A stretch of DNA of 14,240 nt from CAYGWX01 sp964353855 [NCBI: uncultured bacterium] (lineage in GTDB: Bacteria > Edwardsbacteria > CAYGWX01), in contig CAYGWX010000041.1 of the NCBI GenBank assembly GCA_964353855.1, positions 1-14,240 on the forward strand. The letters are read 5' to 3'. The notes beneath the pieces were generated by a model, which did no database searches, had not been told where the DNA came from, and saw only the letters and a program-made list of their open reading frames with translations. Positions 1 through 7,495 of this stretch are shown here, piece by piece; position 1 is the stretch's first letter; every line of letters begins with the position of its first letter. Both the position numbers and the translations under genes were made by a program.

Positions 1-318
1 CGACAGTTGGGCGAATACCTCAAGCGAAAACGAAAAGCGCTCGGCCTGACCCAGGAACGTCTCGCTGAACTCTGTGACCTCACCCCGGAGCACATCAGTG
101 GGATCGAGAGAGGCCGGCGTCTGCCCTCCGTCAAGACCCTGCTCCGGATGGCTGAGGCCCTTAACGTCTCGCTCCCCGAGGCATTCCAGTTTCAGAAACT
201 CAGGCCCCTCACCGAAAAGGATCGGGCAATCCTCGCTTTGAACCAACTCTTGACCAAAAGGTCTCTGAACGAAATCCGCTACCTCACGGAGATGACCAAG
301 CGCTTGCCCAAGCCGTAA
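1..318 (+). CDS. XRE-family helix-turn-helix transcriptional regulator, 5' end cut by window edge
   Basis: Small DNA-binding protein of the XRE/Cro-C1 type. The HTH lies in the first 65 or so residues: KRKALGLTQERLAEL forms the first helices, TPEHISGIERG the recognition helix, and PSVKTLLRMAEALNV the closing helices. About 40 further residues follow. The frame is open from base 1. A TTG at 7 could serve as start, but that leucine is a conserved position of the family (LGEYLKRKRKA aligns with the usual LGerIrelR), so the true start is probably just outside the window. The stop is TAA at 316-318. No partner gene is visible and the target is unknown. The next gene is 414 bases away behind its own promoter, so this is not obviously its operon mate. 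The family call is firm; the role is not. Confidence 0.85.
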   Translation, partial: RQLGEYLKRKRKALGLTQERLAELCDLTPEHISGIERGRRLPSVKTLLRMAEALNVSLPEAFQFQKLRPLTEKDRAILALNQLLTKRSLNEIRYLTEMTKRLPKP

Positions 319-360
319 ACGCCCGTCCTTTCTTACCGTCCAGCCAACTTGGAACGCTGA

Positions 361-382
361 CCCATCATACCCCTTGACTTTC
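361..382 (+). repeat. Near-direct repeat, copy 1 (copy 2 at 652-673)
   Basis: The two 22-base segments agree at 18 positions and share an unbroken CCCCTTGACTTTC. Both contain TTGACT, a good -35 hexamer. Copy 2 has a clear -10 at the right distance. Copy 1 has only CATAAA after a 16-base spacer. The DNA between the copies contains all three hairpins. Confidence 0.6.
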
Positions 383-479
383 TCCCCGACCCTCCCATAA
401 AAACCGCTGGATCACTTCGTTACGGTAGAAACGGTGGACCGCTACGCTACGCTGGAGACGTAAAAAACCGACGACGAGA

Positions 480-498
480 TGCTGAAACAAGTTCAGCA
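480..498. repeat. Perfect inverted repeat, 7-bp stem and 5-base loop
   Basis: TGCTGAA and TTCAGCA are separated by ACAAG. The hairpin is followed by TGACGAG, a context I recognise from dispersed palindromic repeats. There is no T-tract, so it is a poor intrinsic terminator candidate. Confidence 0.7.
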
Positions 499-566
499 TG
501 ACGAGCCTTCACAATGTGGAACGCGGAGTGCGGAATGCGGAGTGAAAGACGAACCAAAGACACTGG

Positions 567-587
567 ATTCCGGATCAGACCCGGAAT
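567..587. repeat. Perfect inverted repeat, ATTCCGG/CCGGAAT
   Basis: Seven-base arms are separated by seven bases. This is a typical dispersed intergenic palindrome. There is no T-tract after either arm. Confidence 0.7.
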
Positions 588-602
588 AACGGCCCTCCCA
601 AA

Positions 603-623
603 TCCCCCTTTTCCTAAGGGGGA
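603..623. repeat. Perfect inverted repeat, TCCCCCTT/AAGGGGGA
   Basis: Eight-base arms surround the loop TTCCT. It is the third member of the hairpin cluster and the most GC-rich. It lies about 40 bases before the -35 element of the downstream gene, so it could affect transcription as well as being a passive repeat. Confidence 0.7.
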
Positions 624-664
624 CCCCACAGCCCCGCCCTGTTTCTGCTGTCCCATATAACCCC

Positions 665-694
665 TTGACTTTCCCTGCGCATCTGAATTACAAT
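665..694 (+). promoter_or_regulatory. Sigma70-type promoter of the TPR solenoid gene
   Basis: TTGACT at 665-670 and TACAAT at 689-694 are separated by 18 bases. Both hexamers are one base from consensus. The expected transcription start is near 701, about 30 bases before the ATG at 733. A weak purine-rich ribosome-binding stretch (AAAGAGAA) lies just before the ATG. The AT-rich patch stands out from the GC-rich surroundings. Confidence 0.65.
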
Positions 695-732
695 ATTAAG
701 TCTTCCCCATAACCTAAAAGATAAAGAGAACC

Positions 733-3700
733 ATGCTCTTCTTCCGTTCCGTCGCCGAAGTCGTCCAGCGCGCCCAGAAGCTCAAAGGCGAGGGCAAGCT
801 GGACAAGGCCATCTCCACCCTGGAGGCCGTGCTCTCCGACTCCGAGGACGACTTCGAGCCCTACCTCGAGCTGGGCAACCTGTACTGCGCCAAGGAGAGC
901 TACGCCGACGCCGCCGTGGCCTACCGCAACGCCCTCTCCCTCCTGCCCACCCGGAAGGGCGAGGTCCTGCAGTCCATCAAGGAATCCTACAAGCCCGAGC
1001 AGAAGGTCCCGGAGCTCACCGAGGTCCTGTTCGAGACCTACATCGGGGCCAAGGACTTCGAGAGCGCCGTGGCCTGCGCCGCCCCCCTGCCCCCCAAGGA
1101 GATAGACCGCATCGCCGAGAAATACCGCAAGATGATCAAGACCTCCGAGGACTTCGCCGGGAGCGCCGGGAGCAGGGACATGAAAAGCAGCCGTCCCCGG
1201 GAGGTCACCGCCCGCTACTCCCTGGCCATGCTGGCCGCAGCCCGGGGAAACCTCGCGGAGTGCTTCCAGCACCTGAACTCGGTGGTCAAGGCCGAGATGG
1301 GCGAGGCCGGAACCGTGGAGGCCGAGTTCAAGCGCTACGTCACCAAGCAGAGCAAGGAGGGCCTGCCCCATATCGGGTTCGGGGACTACTACCTGTCCCA
1401 GGGCCAGGTGGACCACGCCCTCCGCGAGTACCAGGACGCCCTGCGGGTGGACAAGGCCATGGCCGACCCCATCATCGCCAAGCTCGAGCCCCTGGTCCAG
1501 GCCGACCCCCGCAACGCCTCGGCCTTCGAGGGCCTGGGCGACGCCTATCTCACCAAGCGCATGACCGAGGCTGCCACCGCGGCCTACGCCCGGGTCGTCC
1601 AGCTGGACGAGAAACGCATCGACAGCCTGGTCCCCAAGTACAAGGAGATCACCAAGCTCTCGGCCAAGGACGCGGCCGGGTTCGTGGCCCTGGGCGACCT
1701 GCACCTGCACAACAAGCGCTACGAGCTGGCCGTCACGGAATACGCCAAGATCGCGGAGATGGACCGCTCCTACCTGCCCCAGGTCCTGGACCGCTACAAC
1801 CAGATCCTCAGCGTTCAGCCGGACAACGCCGCGGCCCTGGAGGCCTGCGTGGTCCACCAGATCGAGGCCGGGGAGCTGGACAAGGCCGTCGGGCTCCTGT
1901 CCAAGGCCGCCAAGGCCAGCGACAAGGTGGACGACCTGGCCATCGAGCAGCTCAGCCACGTCCTGGAGCGCGACCTTCACCACGTGGGCGGACTGGACCT
2001 GCTGGCCCGCCTCTACCTCCGCCGGAAGAGCTTCACCGAATCCCTGGAGCTCTACCGCCACCTGGTCAAGCTCTCCCCGGAGGCCCAGAGCCTGGCGATC
2101 CAGGGCCTGCGCGAGATCGTGCGCGTCTCCCCCTCCATGCTGGAGGCCAAGATCGCCCTGGGCGAGGCCCTGATGCTCCAGGACAAGCCCGGCGAGGCCC
2201 TTGCCGAGTTCGCGGCCGTGGTGCAGAGGGACAGCACCCTGCAGGGCCAGGTCTTCCCGTTCCTGGACAAGATCATGAAGTCGGACAAGGGACTGGTGGA
2301 GAAGGTCATGGAGGTCTACAACTCCCTCCAGACCGCCGGAAGCGAGAGCCTGATCACCTTGTTCGCCATGGGCGAGGCCAAGGCCGAGAAGGGCGACTTC
2401 AAGGGCTCGGTGGAGCAGTTCCGCAAGGTCCTGGCCCAGGACCCCACCAAGCTGGACGCCGTGGTCCAGGGCTACGAGAAGATCCTGAAGCGCAACTCCG
2501 GGGCCGGGATCATCCACCTGGCCCTGGCCGACGCCCGGATCGAGAAGGGCCAGGCCAGCGAGGCCATCGCCACCCTGCGCAGCGCGCTGGCCGCGGACCA
2601 GACCCTCTTCGAGGAGGTCGTCTTCCGCTACAACCGCCTGCGCGAGGCCCTGCCCGACGACCCCGAAGTCCGGGACGCCATCCTGGAGGCCCTGTTCTCG
2701 CTCAAAGTCTACGACCAGGCCCAGGAGCAGGCCGAGCAGGCCGTCGCCTCGGGCGTGGAGCCGGCCTATCCCTATCTCGTGCTGGGCAGGATTCAGATGG
2801 AGAAGGGGGAGCTGACCAAGTCCGTGACCAACCTGATGCGCGCGGTGGAGCTCCGGCCCGACCTGTCCCAGGACGTGCTCGCCTCCCTGGAGCGGATCAT
2901 CGCCATCGACCAGGGAAACATCCCGGCGCACTACGTCCTGGCCAAGGTCCAGACTACGGGACGGCTCTTCGAGAAAGCCCTGGATGAATACCAGCTCATC
3001 GCCCGGCTGGACCCCCAGCGGAGCGAGCGGGTCATTGCCGACATCAAAGCCCTTCTGGAGGAGGACAAGCTCAACGCCCGGGGACACTTCATCCTCGCCG
3101 ATCTCCACCTTCGCTCCGGAGATCCCCAGGAAGCCTCCCTGGAATGCGACCGCACCGTGGATCTGGACCCGGAGTACCTCGGAAAGGTCATTCCCATCTA
3201 CCAGGAGATCGCCTCCCGGGACCCGGAGAACGCCAAGGCCAACTTCGCCCTGGGCAAGGTCCAGGTCCAGCAGGGCTCCGTGGGACCGGCCCTGGAGAGC
3301 TTCCGGATCGCCCTGACCCATGACAAGACCCTTCTGGAGCCCGCGATGTTCGAGCTCCGCAAGGTCCTGGACCAGGACAAGGACAACTGCCCGGCCCGGC
3401 AAATCCTGGCCGGGATCTACCGCCAGAGAGGACAGAGGGACCAGGCCGCGGTGCTCCTCCAAGAGATCCTGAGCCTGGATCCTTACGGAGGCGAGGGGGC
3501 TCTCAATGACCTGGAGGATCTCCTCTCCGAGGAGCCCCGGAATCTTAGAGCCCGTCTGGCCCTGGCCGAAGCCTACCTGGCCCGTAAAGATCTGGGGCCT
3601 GCGGTAATCCACTTGGAGCTCCTCTGCGACGAGGCCGGGGGGCCGGGGGACCTGCTTCCCCGGATCGTGGAGGACCTCAAGGCCGTGGCCGGGGGCCGGG

Positions 3701-4617
3701 GGGAGGCCCAAGGGGAGCATCCCCAGGCCCTGTTCGTCTTAGGAAAGGCCCTGCTCAAGTCCGGCGTCGCCGCGGAGGGCGTCGCGGCCCTGGACGCCGC
3801 CACCCGTCTGGATCCCACCCTCAGGGAGAAGGCCGTCCCGGTCCTGGATCAGGCCCTGGTCACCGGCCTTCGCGAGGTTTCCGTCTTCAGGCTTCTGGGC
3901 CTGCTCCGCCTGGAAGGGAAGGAATACCTGAAATCCGCCGAGACCTTCCTGGCCGGGATCAAGTCCGTCAAGGACAAGGCCGATGCCGGGAGGCTCTATC
4001 TCTGTCTGTCCCACAGCCTGGCCGGCCTGGGCGACAAGAAGAAATCACGCGAAGCCATGCTCCAGGCTCACCGCATCTCGCCTGAGGCTAGGGCCATCGA
4101 GGAGGAGTACCAGAAGCTAACGGACCGCCGGCTGGCCATCGAGACCCAGGGGCTCCGGAAGGACATGGAAGCCGGGGCCGGGGGGCCGGAGAACCTCGCA
4201 GCCCGGTTCCGCCTGGCGGAAGCCCTGTCCGAGGCCGGAAAGCACGACGAGGCCCTGGACCTGCTCCTCCTGGCGGAGCCCCAGGATCCCGAGGGCAAGC
4301 TCAAAGCTGCAACCCTGGTCGGGAGGATCCATGTGCAACGCGGACAGCCGGGATCAGCCATCGAACTTCTGCGGAGCCATGCCGCCCCCGAGGAGATCTC
4401 AAGCGAGCCCGGCCTCTCCTACCACTACTGGTTGGCCCGGGCCTATGAGGCGGCCGGAGAGTGGCCCCAGGCCTATGCCGCTTACCAGAGGGCCGCGGCC
4501 GGGAATCCGAATTACCAAGACCTCCCCCACCGCCTGCCCCAGGCCGCCCGATGCGCCGTGGCCATGGACCTGAGACAGGGGGCCGGGAAGCCGAGGGTCC
4601 TGGAAAAAAACCTGTAG
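733..4617 (+). CDS. Giant TPR alpha-solenoid protein with a 52-residue super-repeat (1294 aa)
   Basis: I do not recognise a specific family. The protein is almost wholly helical repeats, probably a protein-binding scaffold. It has no signal peptide or membrane segment, so it should be cytoplasmic. TPR units begin at residues 12 and 46 and then about 98, 163, 215, 267, 319, 371, 423, 475, 545, 597, 649, 683, 735, 787, 839, 891, 943, 1002 and 1054. Most steps are exactly 52, that is a 34-residue TPR plus an 18-residue helix. Exceptions are 34 (at 12 and 649), 65 (98), 70 (475) and 59 (943). After about 1100 the repeats become irregular, with TPR-like stretches near 1155-1185 and 1215-1270. The start is ATG at 733, 30 or so bases after a predicted promoter; the stop is TAG. 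Codons ending in A or T become commoner from about 2760 on. A 3-kb open frame on the opposite strand is a codon-bias artefact. Confidence 0.85.
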   Translation: MLFFRSVAEVVQRAQKLKGEGKLDKAISTLEAVLSDSEDDFEPYLELGNLYCAKESYADAAVAYRNALSLLPTRKGEVLQSIKESYKPEQKVPELTEVLFETYIGAKDFESAVACAAPLPPKEIDRIAEKYRKMIKTSEDFAGSAGSRDMKSSRPREVTARYSLAMLAAARGNLAECFQHLNSVVKAEMGEAGTVEAEFKRYVTKQSKEGLPHIGFGDYYLSQGQVDHALREYQDALRVDKAMADPIIAKLEPLVQADPRNASAFEGLGDAYLTKRMTEAATAAYARVVQLDEKRIDSLVPKYKEITKLSAKDAAGFVALGDLHLHNKRYELAVTEYAKIAEMDRSYLPQVLDRYNQILSVQPDNAAALEACVVHQIEAGELDKAVGLLSKAAKASDKVDDLAIEQLSHVLERDLHHVGGLDLLARLYLRRKSFTESLELYRHLVKLSPEAQSLAIQGLREIVRVSPSMLEAKIALGEALMLQDKPGEALAEFAAVVQRDSTLQGQVFPFLDKIMKSDKGLVEKVMEVYNSLQTAGSESLITLFAMGEAKAEKGDFKGSVEQFRKVLAQDPTKLDAVVQGYEKILKRNSGAGIIHLALADARIEKGQASEAIATLRSALAADQTLFEEVVFRYNRLREALPDDPEVRDAILEALFSLKVYDQAQEQAEQAVASGVEPAYPYLVLGRIQMEKGELTKSVTNLMRAVELRPDLSQDVLASLERIIAIDQGNIPAHYVLAKVQTTGRLFEKALDEYQLIARLDPQRSERVIADIKALLEEDKLNARGHFILADLHLRSGDPQEASLECDRTVDLDPEYLGKVIPIYQEIASRDPENAKANFALGKVQVQQGSVGPALESFRIALTHDKTLLEPAMFELRKVLDQDKDNCPARQILAGIYRQRGQRDQAAVLLQEILSLDPYGGEGALNDLEDLLSEEPRNLRARLALAEAYLARKDLGPAVIHLELLCDEAGGPGDLLPRIVEDLKAVAGGRGEAQGEHPQALFVLGKALLKSGVAAEGVAALDAATRLDPTLREKAVPVLDQALVTGLREVSVFRLLGLLRLEGKEYLKSAETFLAGIKSVKDKADAGRLYLCLSHSLAGLGDKKKSREAMLQAHRISPEARAIEEEYQKLTDRRLAIETQGLRKDMEAGAGGPENLAARFRLAEALSEAGKHDEALDLLLLAEPQDPEGKLKAATLVGRIHVQRGQPGSAIELLRSHAAPEEISSEPGLSYHYWLARAYEAAGEWPQAYAAYQRAAAGNPNYQDLPHRLPQAARCAVAMDLRQGAGKPRVLEKNL
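3637..3703 (+). repeat. Two copies of the dispersed G5-CC-G5 motif
   Basis: G6-CC-G5 occurs at 3637-3649 and G5-CC-G6 at 3691-3703, in two different reading frames (AGGPGD and AGGRGE). Both lie inside the 59-residue unit of the solenoid, which is seven residues longer than its neighbours, so they sit in an insertion rather than in the helical core. Confidence 0.6.
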
Positions 4618-4692
4618 CCTATGCAGAGCCGCCTTTGGGGGACTCTTGGGCTTTAGACGTTATTCAGTAATCGTGAGCACTGAAATAGGGTT

Positions 4693-4728
4693 TTGGTTTT
4701 TCGGGGTTCGTGGTTCGCCAAAAACCAA
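4693..4728. repeat. Inverted repeat between the two TPR genes, 9-bp arms
   Basis: TTGGTTTTT at 4693-4701 and AAAAACCAA at 4720-4728 enclose 18 bases containing TTCGTGGTTCG. It is followed by CAACAACCAACAACT and a T5 run. It lies 75 bases after the first TPR gene. It could be a weak terminator for that gene or another dispersed repeat. The stem is AT-rich, so I do not call it a terminator. Confidence 0.5.
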
Positions 4729-4783
4729 CAACCAACAACTCTTTTTGCCTGCTTATCCCCGTACCTAACGAAGAGAGGACCCC

Positions 4784-7426
4784 ATGGCATACTGCCCGTT
4801 TTCCCTGGTCAAGGAGGTGGTCAAGGAACGCAAGGTGGGAAAGGCCGGCCAGGTCGTGGAGGAGAAAGAGTCCCCCACCTATCATCTCCTGGAATGCCTG
4901 AAGGAAAAGTGCGAGGTCTATGACCTCGCCGCCCAGAAATGCTCCCTGCCCATCCTCGCCAACCGGCTGCAATCCATCGAGGAGGTGGAAGGCAAGACCC
5001 GCCAGGCCACCTCGGACCTGAACGAGGCCACCTCCGCGCTGCTCTCCGACCTCCTGGAGTCCAGCTCCGGGATCCTCTCCGAGTCCAAGGGGACCAAAGA
5101 GCTGGTCACCAAGCTCCTCGCGGCCGGTCCCGCTCCTTCTGGAGGGGGCGGGGAAGTGTCCGCCGGGCTGACCGAGAGCCTGGAGAAGCTTGTCGCCTCC
5201 CTGGAGGAGAGCCATTCCGCGTCCGTGGAGCAGGCCATGGAGACCCGCGTTTTCCTGGAGAAGATCACCCAGGCTCTCACCGATGTCAAAGCGGCCCAAG
5301 GGGGCGCCGGCCTGGACGATGAAAGCAAGGCCACCCTCCGCGAGATCAAGGACATCCTCCACGAGAACAGCCGGGGAATGGACCATGTCTTCAGCCTCCT
5401 GCCGGAGGTCATGAAGGAATCCCAGCAGCCCCTGGCCACGTTCGCGGAGTCCAACCGCGCCGCCTTGACCGATGTCAAGGACGCCCTGGATCGTTACCAG
5501 GAATCCCTTCAGGAAGGCCTGCAGGATCTCTCCGCCGCCACCAAGGATTCCCTGGAGACCTCCAGGGAATCCCGCAAGAAAGAGGCGGAGAGCTTGAAGG
5601 AATTCCTGGCCACCCTGGCCTCCTCCATGGACGAGGCTCAGAAGAGCCACGCCGAGGACCTCTCCGAGACCCTGAAAAGCAATTCCGGGACCCTCACCCA
5701 GTCCTTGAAGGAACTCCCCCAGCGCCTCTCGACCGCTCAGGAGCCTCTGTTCAGCAGGTTCGCCGAAGAGAACAAATCGGCTTTCGACCTCTTTGTCCAG
5801 GGGGCGACCGAGACCACCCTGTCTCTCGCCCAGCTCCGCCAGACCTCGGAGAAGTCCAACGTGATCCTTGAAGGGATGGCCGCCGCGACCAGCGACGCCC
5901 TGGACCGCAACATCCAGACCCTCGGGCGCCTCTCCGAGGCGGTCAAGGTGTCCGGCGAGGAATCCGCCCGTAAGACCTCGGAGACCCTCGGGGACCTGGC
6001 CGGCGCCATCAAGACCAGCCAGGCCGAGGCCTCAGCCACCCTGGTCCAGAAGCTGGACGCCCTGGGCGAGACCCTCAAAGGGAATCAGGACAGCCTTTCC
6101 TCCCTGCTCCTGGAGAGCGCCGAGAAATCCCAGACCTCCCTGGAGTCCTTGACGCAGTCCAATGACCAGGCTCTGGAGGTCCTGGCCGACCTGAAAGCCT
6201 CGCTGCTCGAGGCCCAAAAGGAGAGCGCGGTCGGGACCGCCGAGGTCGTCAAGCGCCTTCAGGCCGACTCCCGGGCGGCCCAGGAGGAGATGTCGGCCTC
6301 GCTCGGTGCGGCCATCTCCGAGGGGTTTTCCCGGAGCACCAAGGAGCGGACCGACCATGCCGACAAGCTCCGCGAAACCCAGGCCCAGCATCAGGAGAAC
6401 CTGTTCGCGGCCCTGGCCGGAAGCGTGGGCGACGCCCTTCGCCTGAACTCCGAGATAGTCTCTTCGTCTATGGAAAAAGCCGAGAAGACCGCCAATGATA
6501 AGCGCTCCGCGGTTCAGGCCGGGCTGGCCGAGAACCGGCAGGCCCTGGAGAAGCTGCTTTCAGCTACCGAGGAATCCACCCGCCCCTTGAACGCCACGCT
6601 CCAGGAGGTCGGGGGAAAACTGGATGCCCTGCTCTCCACCCTCGAACGGCAGAACGTCCTGCAGTCCGACTCCTTCGAGACCCTGGGTCAGAGGGTGACG
6701 GGCTTGAGGGATGACGAGCGGAGGTCCACCGAGGCCCTGCTTGCGGCCCTGGCCGAGAACCAGAGAGCCCAGGCCCAGGCCTTAGACTCGCTTCGCGCCG
6801 CCCTGGAGAAGAGCCTGGAGACAACCCGAGAGGCCATGGCCGGGCCCAAGGAGAGGGAGGCCGCGCTCAACAATATCTCCAGGGACATCGCCGCCTCCAC
6901 CCAGTCCCTGGGCGCTTTCCTGGAGTCTCAGCACAAGTTGCACGAGGAGGAGGCCCGGAAGTTCAAGAGCGAGGAGGCCCGCCTGCACAACGACCGCGGC
7001 GTCTCGCTCTACTACCAGCAGGCCTACGGAGCCGCGGAGATGGAGTTCAAACGCGCCCTGGAACTGACCCCGAACATGACCGAGGCTTACAACAACCTGG
7101 CCCTGGTCCTCACCGAGGCCGGAAAGCACGAAGAGGCCGCTACGTGTTTTCAACGGGCCATCGAGCTGTCCCCGGACTTCGCCGAGGCCCTGAACAATCT
7201 GGGCTGCCTTTATGAACGCATGGGCGAGCACGCCAGGGCCGTGGAGACCTTCACGCAGGCCCTCTCCAAACGCCAGGATTATGCCGGCGCCTACGCCAAC
7301 CTCGGCACGGCCTACCATGCCCTGAACAAACTGGACGAGGCCGCCAAGGCTTGGGAGAAGGCTCTGACCCTTGACCCCGCCAACGAGAAGGTCAAAAAGA
7401 AGCTCCACCTCCTGAGAGGCGCATAG
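4784..7426 (+). CDS. Cysteine-motif, coiled-coil and TPR protein (880 aa)
   Basis: Not assigned to a named family. Three parts are visible. Residues 1-55 carry four cysteines, C4 (MAYCPF), C38, C43 and C53 (C-X4-C-X9-C), suggesting a small metal-binding domain. Residues 60-725 are Ala/Ser/Leu/Glu/Lys-rich predicted coiled coil with Gly/Pro hinges near 113-126 and 172-177. Residues 731-866 are four canonical 34-residue TPRs (starting 731, 765, 799 and 833), e.g. AYNNLALVLTEAGKHEEA. There is no signal peptide or membrane segment, so a cytoplasmic scaffold or sensor-like rod is likely. The coil resembles chemoreceptor signalling helices in composition, but no receptor hairpin tip was seen. The start is ATG with GAGAGGA four bases upstream; the stop is TAG. 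It follows the solenoid gene by 166 bases, so the two may work together. Function is unknown. Confidence 0.85.
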   Translation: MAYCPFSLVKEVVKERKVGKAGQVVEEKESPTYHLLECLKEKCEVYDLAAQKCSLPILANRLQSIEEVEGKTRQATSDLNEATSALLSDLLESSSGILSESKGTKELVTKLLAAGPAPSGGGGEVSAGLTESLEKLVASLEESHSASVEQAMETRVFLEKITQALTDVKAAQGGAGLDDESKATLREIKDILHENSRGMDHVFSLLPEVMKESQQPLATFAESNRAALTDVKDALDRYQESLQEGLQDLSAATKDSLETSRESRKKEAESLKEFLATLASSMDEAQKSHAEDLSETLKSNSGTLTQSLKELPQRLSTAQEPLFSRFAEENKSAFDLFVQGATETTLSLAQLRQTSEKSNVILEGMAAATSDALDRNIQTLGRLSEAVKVSGEESARKTSETLGDLAGAIKTSQAEASATLVQKLDALGETLKGNQDSLSSLLLESAEKSQTSLESLTQSNDQALEVLADLKASLLEAQKESAVGTAEVVKRLQADSRAAQEEMSASLGAAISEGFSRSTKERTDHADKLRETQAQHQENLFAALAGSVGDALRLNSEIVSSSMEKAEKTANDKRSAVQAGLAENRQALEKLLSATEESTRPLNATLQEVGGKLDALLSTLERQNVLQSDSFETLGQRVTGLRDDERRSTEALLAALAENQRAQAQALDSLRAALEKSLETTREAMAGPKEREAALNNISRDIAASTQSLGAFLESQHKLHEEEARKFKSEEARLHNDRGVSLYYQQAYGAAEMEFKRALELTPNMTEAYNNLALVLTEAGKHEEAATCFQRAIELSPDFAEALNNLGCLYERMGEHARAVETFTQALSKRQDYAGAYANLGTAYHALNKLDEAAKAWEKALTLDPANEKVKKKLHLLRGA

Positions 7427-7434
7427 CCCTGAGG

Positions 7435-7479
7435 ACAAAAGAGAAAAGCTCCGTTTGACACGGAGCTTTTCTCTTTTGT
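7435..7479. terminator. Bidirectional intrinsic terminator between convergent genes
   Basis: A perfect 20-bp stem (7435-7454 with 7460-7479) encloses a five-base loop, TTGAC. The inner part is GC-richer (GCTCCGT/ACGGAGC). The outer part is A-rich on the left and T-rich on the right, giving U-rich 3' ends in both directions. It lies 8 bases after the TAG of the coiled-coil gene and 16 bases after the stop of the oppositely oriented fusion gene, so it can end both transcripts. Confidence 0.9.
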
Positions 7480-7495
7480 TTACTCTCTAAAACCC

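Larger units (their letters stand above)
319..732. other. Intergenic region rich in small dispersed hairpins
   Basis: I see no convincing gene in these 414 bases. They hold, in order, one copy of a 22-bp near-repeat (361-382), three perfect inverted repeats (480-498, 567-587, 603-623), a short tandem stretch of GCGGAGT/GCGGAAT units at 521-544, the second copy of the near-repeat (652-673), and a promoter for the downstream TPR gene. The hairpins resemble the short palindromic sequences that recur between genes in many environmental bacterial genomes. That resemblance is from memory, not from a search. Confidence 0.7.

Noticed and set aside
447-656. A 69-codon minus-strand frame in the first intergenic region
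   Set aside because: It is made of the dispersed hairpins and tandem GCGGAGT sequence; no ribosome-binding site or protein-like pattern.
1260-2987. A 575-codon + strand frame within the solenoid gene
   Set aside because: Out-of-frame shadow with Gly/Pro/Arg-rich low-complexity translation.
688-3720. A 1010-codon open frame on the minus strand, antisense to the solenoid gene
   Set aside because: It mirrors the + strand gene, whose G/C-ending codons remove stops from the complementary frame. The translation is a Gly/Leu/Asp/Val-rich composition with no domain, and it covers the promoter. The + frame has clear TPR periodicity.
4664-5650. A 328-codon minus-strand frame over the coiled-coil gene start
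   Set aside because: Shadow of the heptad-rich coding strand; it crosses the intergenic inverted repeat and has no recognisable domain.
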